From Ophiura sarsii (lineage: Eukaryota; Echinodermata; Ophiuroidea; Amphilepidida; Ophiuridae), in contig CM069452.1 in the NCBI GenBank assembly GCA_035610835.1, positions 69,598,919 to 69,662,918 of the forward strand: 64,000 nt of DNA. The letters run 5' to 3'. Below, one piece after another: positions 52,301 through 58,300 of this stretch. The notes under the pieces are model-generated. The model was not told the origin of the DNA and did no database searches. It was given only the letters and a program-made list of their open reading frames with translations. A program made the position numbers and the translations under genes. The first letter of the stretch is position 1. Every line of letters starts with the position of its first letter.

Positions 52301-55300
52301 GGTTGAAGTAGAAACCCCCTAATCTAGGTCAGGGGTTAGTTGGTGAAGCAGTTGTAAACAATACTTGATAATGTTGTTAAATCAGTTGTGGGAACAGACT
52401 ACCAATGACAATATTGATCACTCAGGCTTTTTGAGAGCAACATGTACAACATATCAACTTTTTATGACATTACAATAGAGATGATCATCCCTGTGTACAG
52501 ATATCTGTGCTGAAACACATGTTATCTATCAAACAATTTCATAATGGCACTTTGCCTTACGTCGTAACTTATTTCATTCCTGATGTTTTGTCTGTTTGTT
52601 TTATTTGTCTACAGGTCAACATGTCGGGTTCCAAATGTTGAAAGAGGCACAAGAACTGTTTGAACCATCATTGGACATTGACTCTGACCTCATACTGGTT
52701 GATTGTAGGAAAGGAGACTGTGAAGGAATGAAACGACTCAAAACGGTCTTGAAAAGACGGGTAGCAGAAATGATAGTAAGTTATTTTGTTACTTTTTATA
52801 TGATGATTCTTTTGCAGAAACAAATATTCAGTTTTAATGGTTGGTCCTCTATGTCAGAAGTGATGGTAGTCGGAATCCCGGTTGAGTAGGGCTGTCAACT
52901 GTAATAGTCGCCATCACAGTACGTTGGATAAAATTCCACCCAACTCGCATCCATGAACGTTTAAAGTGCATGCTTCCTGGTTCACCGGCATACGCTTTCA
53001 TATTTGGAATTTCACCAAAAATAATATGACAACAACTATACATTATTGTATGTTTAACTACAAAAAGTTCATAAACAGATAGGGGTCGATCCTTTTTAGA
53101 TTGGGTGCATTATGTGAGTTAACCCTAACCTTCCTACACACTACAAAACCAGATGCTTCTACAATCTTGTACTGCGCGGCGGCCTGGTGCATCTCATACC
53201 ATGCTCCGTCAGTCGTTCAACTTGCAAAAAAATGACTGCATTGATCAACAGGGTGTTAGTAGGATCAGTCAGTCATGTATTCATGTTTGCTATTTAGATT
53301 TTTGAAACATATTTTTGGAAGTATTTAAGCGCATGTGGTTTTTCAGACTTTACATGTGCCCTTGCCTACTCTGGGGAAATATAAATGATTGAGTCATTCT
53401 AGTAACCCAGAGAACAAAGTAAAAACTTCTCAGATCATGTTTTTATTTTCTCTGGTGGCTATAATGATTTGATTACCTTGATTTTTTCCAAAAATCGAGG
53501 TTCTGTATCTGTGCCGTTTCTTTCTTCTTCATCTTCATCTTCATCTTCTTCTTTCCTCAAACCCACCTACAAAATGCATCTCCTCCTACAGTTTACATGC
53601 TACAATCACCAGATTTGGTCAGTAGGACCCCCCACCAGACCTTCATATAGGGTGTTCACGGTTTGGGGTCAAAATTCACACAGGGGTCACTAGGGGTCAA
53701 AAGGTGATTTTCACTTAAAACTCATTTCCAATTTAGTGAAATGACCTAGGATCTTCAAAATTGGTCCACATATTCCTTTTGACCGTACGCATATACAAAA
53801 GATAGGTTTTTAAAATTAAAAATCATTTGGGGTCACTAGGGGTCAAAATGTAAATTTTCAATTCGATCACTTAAAATGCATCTTGTCTCAGAGGAAATGA
53901 CTCATGATCTTCACAATTGGTCAAAAGATTCCTTGGGTCCGTGCACATATAGGGTGTTCAGCGATTAAAAGTGACATGTCATACGGGGTCACTAGGGGTC
54001 ATTGAACTTTACAGGGGTAAAAGTTAAGACATGCTCCGATTTGAACCGGGTTTGTTGCGTCTTGTTTGGATTGATGAGCCATGAAAATAAATTAATCATA
54101 TTGACCAGTTCAAAGGTCAAACAGGGGTCACCAGGGGTCATTGAACTTTACAGGGGTAAAAGTTAAGACATGCTCCCATTTGGACCGGGTTTGTTGCATC
54201 TTGTTTGAATTGATGAGCCAAGAAAATAAGTCAATCATATTGACCAGGTCAAAGGTCAAGAAGGGATCACCAGGGGTCATTGAACTTTACAGGGGTAAAA
54301 GTTAAGACATGCTCCGATTTGGACCGGGTTTGTTGCATCTTGTTTGAATTGATGAGCCAAGAAGATAAGTTAATCATATTGACCAGGTCAAAGGTCAAGA
54401 AGGGTTCAATAGGGGTCATTGAACTTTACAGAGGTAAAAGTTAAGACATGCTTCGATTTGGACCGGATTTGTTGCATCTTGTTTGGTTTGATGAGCCAAG
54501 AAAATAAGTCAACATATTGACCAGGTCAAAGGTCAAGAAGGGGTCACTAGGGGTCATTGAACTTTACAGGGGTAAAAGTTAAGGCATGATCCGATTTGGA
54601 CCGGATTTCTTGCATCTTGTTGGGATTAATGAGCCAAGAAAATAAGGCCATCATTTTAATCAGGTCAAAGGTCAAGAAGGGGTCACTAGGGATCATTTTT
54701 TCATAAAAAAATCAAGGTAGCCTGGTCTTAGACCGGAGCAAGATCTAGTTCATTTTTTGTTTGTTTCAGAAATCAAAAAAACTGCCAGAGATATGTGACA
54801 AGTTACAGGCTGTCATTGAATCTCTGCGCAAGGCCGATATTCCTGTAATCAGTTGGAGTGATTATCAGCAACGGGTCAAAGCCAAGTTTGATGTAGTTGA
54901 TGAGGACACATTGAGAACAGTTACATCATATTTTCATTTGTTGGGCGAGGTAAGTGATTTGAATTAAATAAGTTGTTACTCTAATTTGTTTTTAAATGCT
55001 GCAAGTCAAAACTTGCAAATCCCATGGTGGGAAGATTCACCTAAATTGGGTCAATGGTCGTGTAGGGATCATTAGAGATCAATCCCTGTGAGTCATCGCA
55101 AGTCCCCTGCACCAAAGATTATTGTCACCAAATTTGGTTGAGATTGCATGACTTTTGATATGAGAGCCCTAAACAGCAATATAAGTACTGCATGTTTAAA
55201 GTTTTTGCAAAATGGGTTAAAGGTCATGCAGGGGTCATTAGAGGTCAATCTGTGTACACCCCATGAGCATCTCAAGTCCCTTATCCAAAGATTATTTTCA

Positions 55301-58300
55301 CCAAGTTTGGTTGATATTGACGTCTGGTTTTTCATATGAAAGCACTGAACAGGCCGAACCTAACCAAAAGGGAACATACGTCAAAGGTCATGTAGGGGTG
55401 TTTAGAGGCCATCTGTGTACACCCCATGAGCATCTCAAATCCCTTACCTAAAGATTATTGTCACCAAGTTTGGTTGAGATTGAAATTTGACTTTTGATAT
55501 GGGGGCAGTGAAAGGTTGAACCAAACCAAAGGGGCTAACCAAAAGGTAACATACGCCTTGTACATTAATGGGGTATTCTATTACTCACATTATAGGTGGA
55601 TTTAAAAGTAATGACTCAGTATTTTAAAACATTTGAAACAAGTAAAAAGTATTAAAATGTGTAAGATCTTGTATATAAGCCTTTTATAAGCCTTTTTTTT
55701 AATTACCCATCATGTGACTGCCTGCTCTCTTATTTATTTATTTATTTATTTATTATGCCAGGTCCGCTGCTTATGCTAATTGAGATCACATTCTCATCTA
55801 TAAATATTGTGCTAGATCATTCTAAGTGTGTCTGTTTGAATAAGTGTTATATAAACATGTTTCATCTTTATGACCCTAGAATTGACTAACAAGACCGAAG
55901 ATTTAAATTTGCGGATCTCACCATGCCATGCAAGGGGCCGCCTTTATTTATAATGGCTATCAATTCATAACATACACAAAAGCACAAAGCCATGAAGAAG
56001 GAAAAAATGTGTTTCAACCAATCGCCGGAGCGGTACATGCCGCAACCCTTGCACTCCAACGTATATGAAGCCGAAAACCTAGATAATGACCGAAATACTG
56101 ATATGCGTACTATTTATGATACTAATATGCAAAAGTCAATTCAAATTAATGTGTTTACAACCAGTCGCCGGTGCATGTATAACCCAACCTCCCACTCCAA
56201 CGTTAAGACGTATGGGGCTGAGGGGAACACCTACATGTATATAATGGCTCTAAAAAGTGTACCTTCTTTAAATGTCAATCGTTCCATTTAGTCATTGATA
56301 AATAGCAATTAATATCACAACTTTTTACGTCAAAAATAGATCACTACCACAGGTTTGCCAGTTGTCCAACATGTATCTCCCTTGCACAACCTAGAGGGCG
56401 GGTGGGTAAGGAATATGGTCACCAACTCCAACAGATCAACATCCTGGCTCTTGCAATGACAAGAAATGACAACGGGGGGAAACGCTATGTACCGGTCCAT
56501 GAAATACAAACAGGGGATGTGCAGGTCACAGAAAATCCAGATGCACATGTACGCAGGCAACTGCAGGACATAATGCCCATAAGGATGCAAGACAGAACTA
56601 CATTTCAAGAGCTGGTGGTAAATTTAAAATTTGCTCAATTGCATTTTGAAAATTGTTGATTATCATTTTTGTTATTGTTATTTTCAGATATATTGGGCCA
56701 AGTTCAATAATGACGACAAAGAAGACCAACTCATCCTGAACATTCAATGGTTCACCCATGAAATAATTGGGAAGGCTTTTGCTGGTGATAAATTTGAATC
56801 ACAATTCCAAATCCTTCCAAACCAGCAATGCTATACCTTGGAAGAGCTCCACGAGTTCTTCCCAAAGTTTGCGAATACATCTCAGCTTCTCAACTTACTT
56901 GATCACTTGGATATCGTCCATGAAACCTTGGACGGGAAATTTTTGATCCCAGGTAAACTGCCCATGACCGGTCCAGAGATAACCTGGGATCGACAGCAAG
57001 CTACAGAGCTGAGAGGCCGAAGTATAGCTTGTTCGGAAAATAATATTGATATTATTAATCCGAATGTTTTCCCGTCCATCCAGAAGCTTATTCTCGATGA
57101 GAAAATATATTCTGGTTGCAAGGTTTCACGATCGGCAGTGTGGTGCAAAATTGGTGAAATTGAGTTGTTTGTCAATCTTACCAAGCTCAAGGATGTCATC
57201 AATACTGCCGTGAGATATCCAAGTGATGCGAAGAGAGAAGCGCATTCTCAACTGGAATATATATTCGACTTGATTCTGTCCCAGTTATTAGAGAAATCAA
57301 GCGGCACAAATCTGCAACACGGCTATATCAGTCAAGTAGCCCTCCAAGAAAAGAAAGATCTTGCAGATTTGTGGAGCTTTTCCAAGGAGGAACTATTGAA
57401 GGCTGAGGATGAGGGTGGCTTCATTGTCAAACATCGCGATTCTACCGTTGCCGTAGAGGATATCTCTAAAATTCTCTTCCGGGGCTATGACATGATGTTC
57501 TTAAAAGAATTTGGCTCACGATGTCATTTCCAATGGCTCCCAGTCAAGGCAGCTGGTAGATGTTTCGGTCGACTTGATACAAAGAATGACTTGGGCGAAG
57601 ACTACACTGCTGTGGGGGAGGCCCTTGGATTTCAACAGTATCTGGTTACTGGACTGGTAGAGGAAAGCAGAGGAAATGGAGAATCTCCAACCAAGATGAT
57701 CATCAAGGAGTGGTGTAGTGACAAGAAGCACAAGATGACCATCGGTGTTCTCCAACAACTTCTGACTCGTCTCAGTTTGGTGGAGAATGCTGATGCGTTG
57801 CTCGCTATCGATGAGGTTGTGGAAGAATATGCACCTAATACTCAGGTAACTAGGAGATTCATAAAAAATATTTCTAATGTATGGAATGATATATAGAGTA
57901 CCCTTGATAATAAGTTCTAGTTAATCATACCTACAATAAAAACGATCAATAACCTTTTTTTTCTTCAAATATTTTATTGATTTGTATTATTCTAACTACT
58001 TCTAAATCTCTCACTGGAAAAACAGGCATAACCTAACCTCCACTGGTACGTGGGGAATCGCACCCAGGTTGCCTGCATTTGAGTCTTCTAGTCTAGTGCA
58101 TTGGGAATCGCACCCAGGTTGCCTGCATTTGAGTCCTCTGGTCTGGTGCATTGGGAAGCGCACCCAGGTTGCCTGCATTTGAGTCCTCTGGTTTGGCGCA
58201 CGGGGAAGCACTCCCATGTTGCCTACATTTGAGTCCCCTGGTCTGGTGCATGGGGAAGCGCACCTAGGTTGCCTGCATTTGAGTCCTCTGGTCTGGTGCA

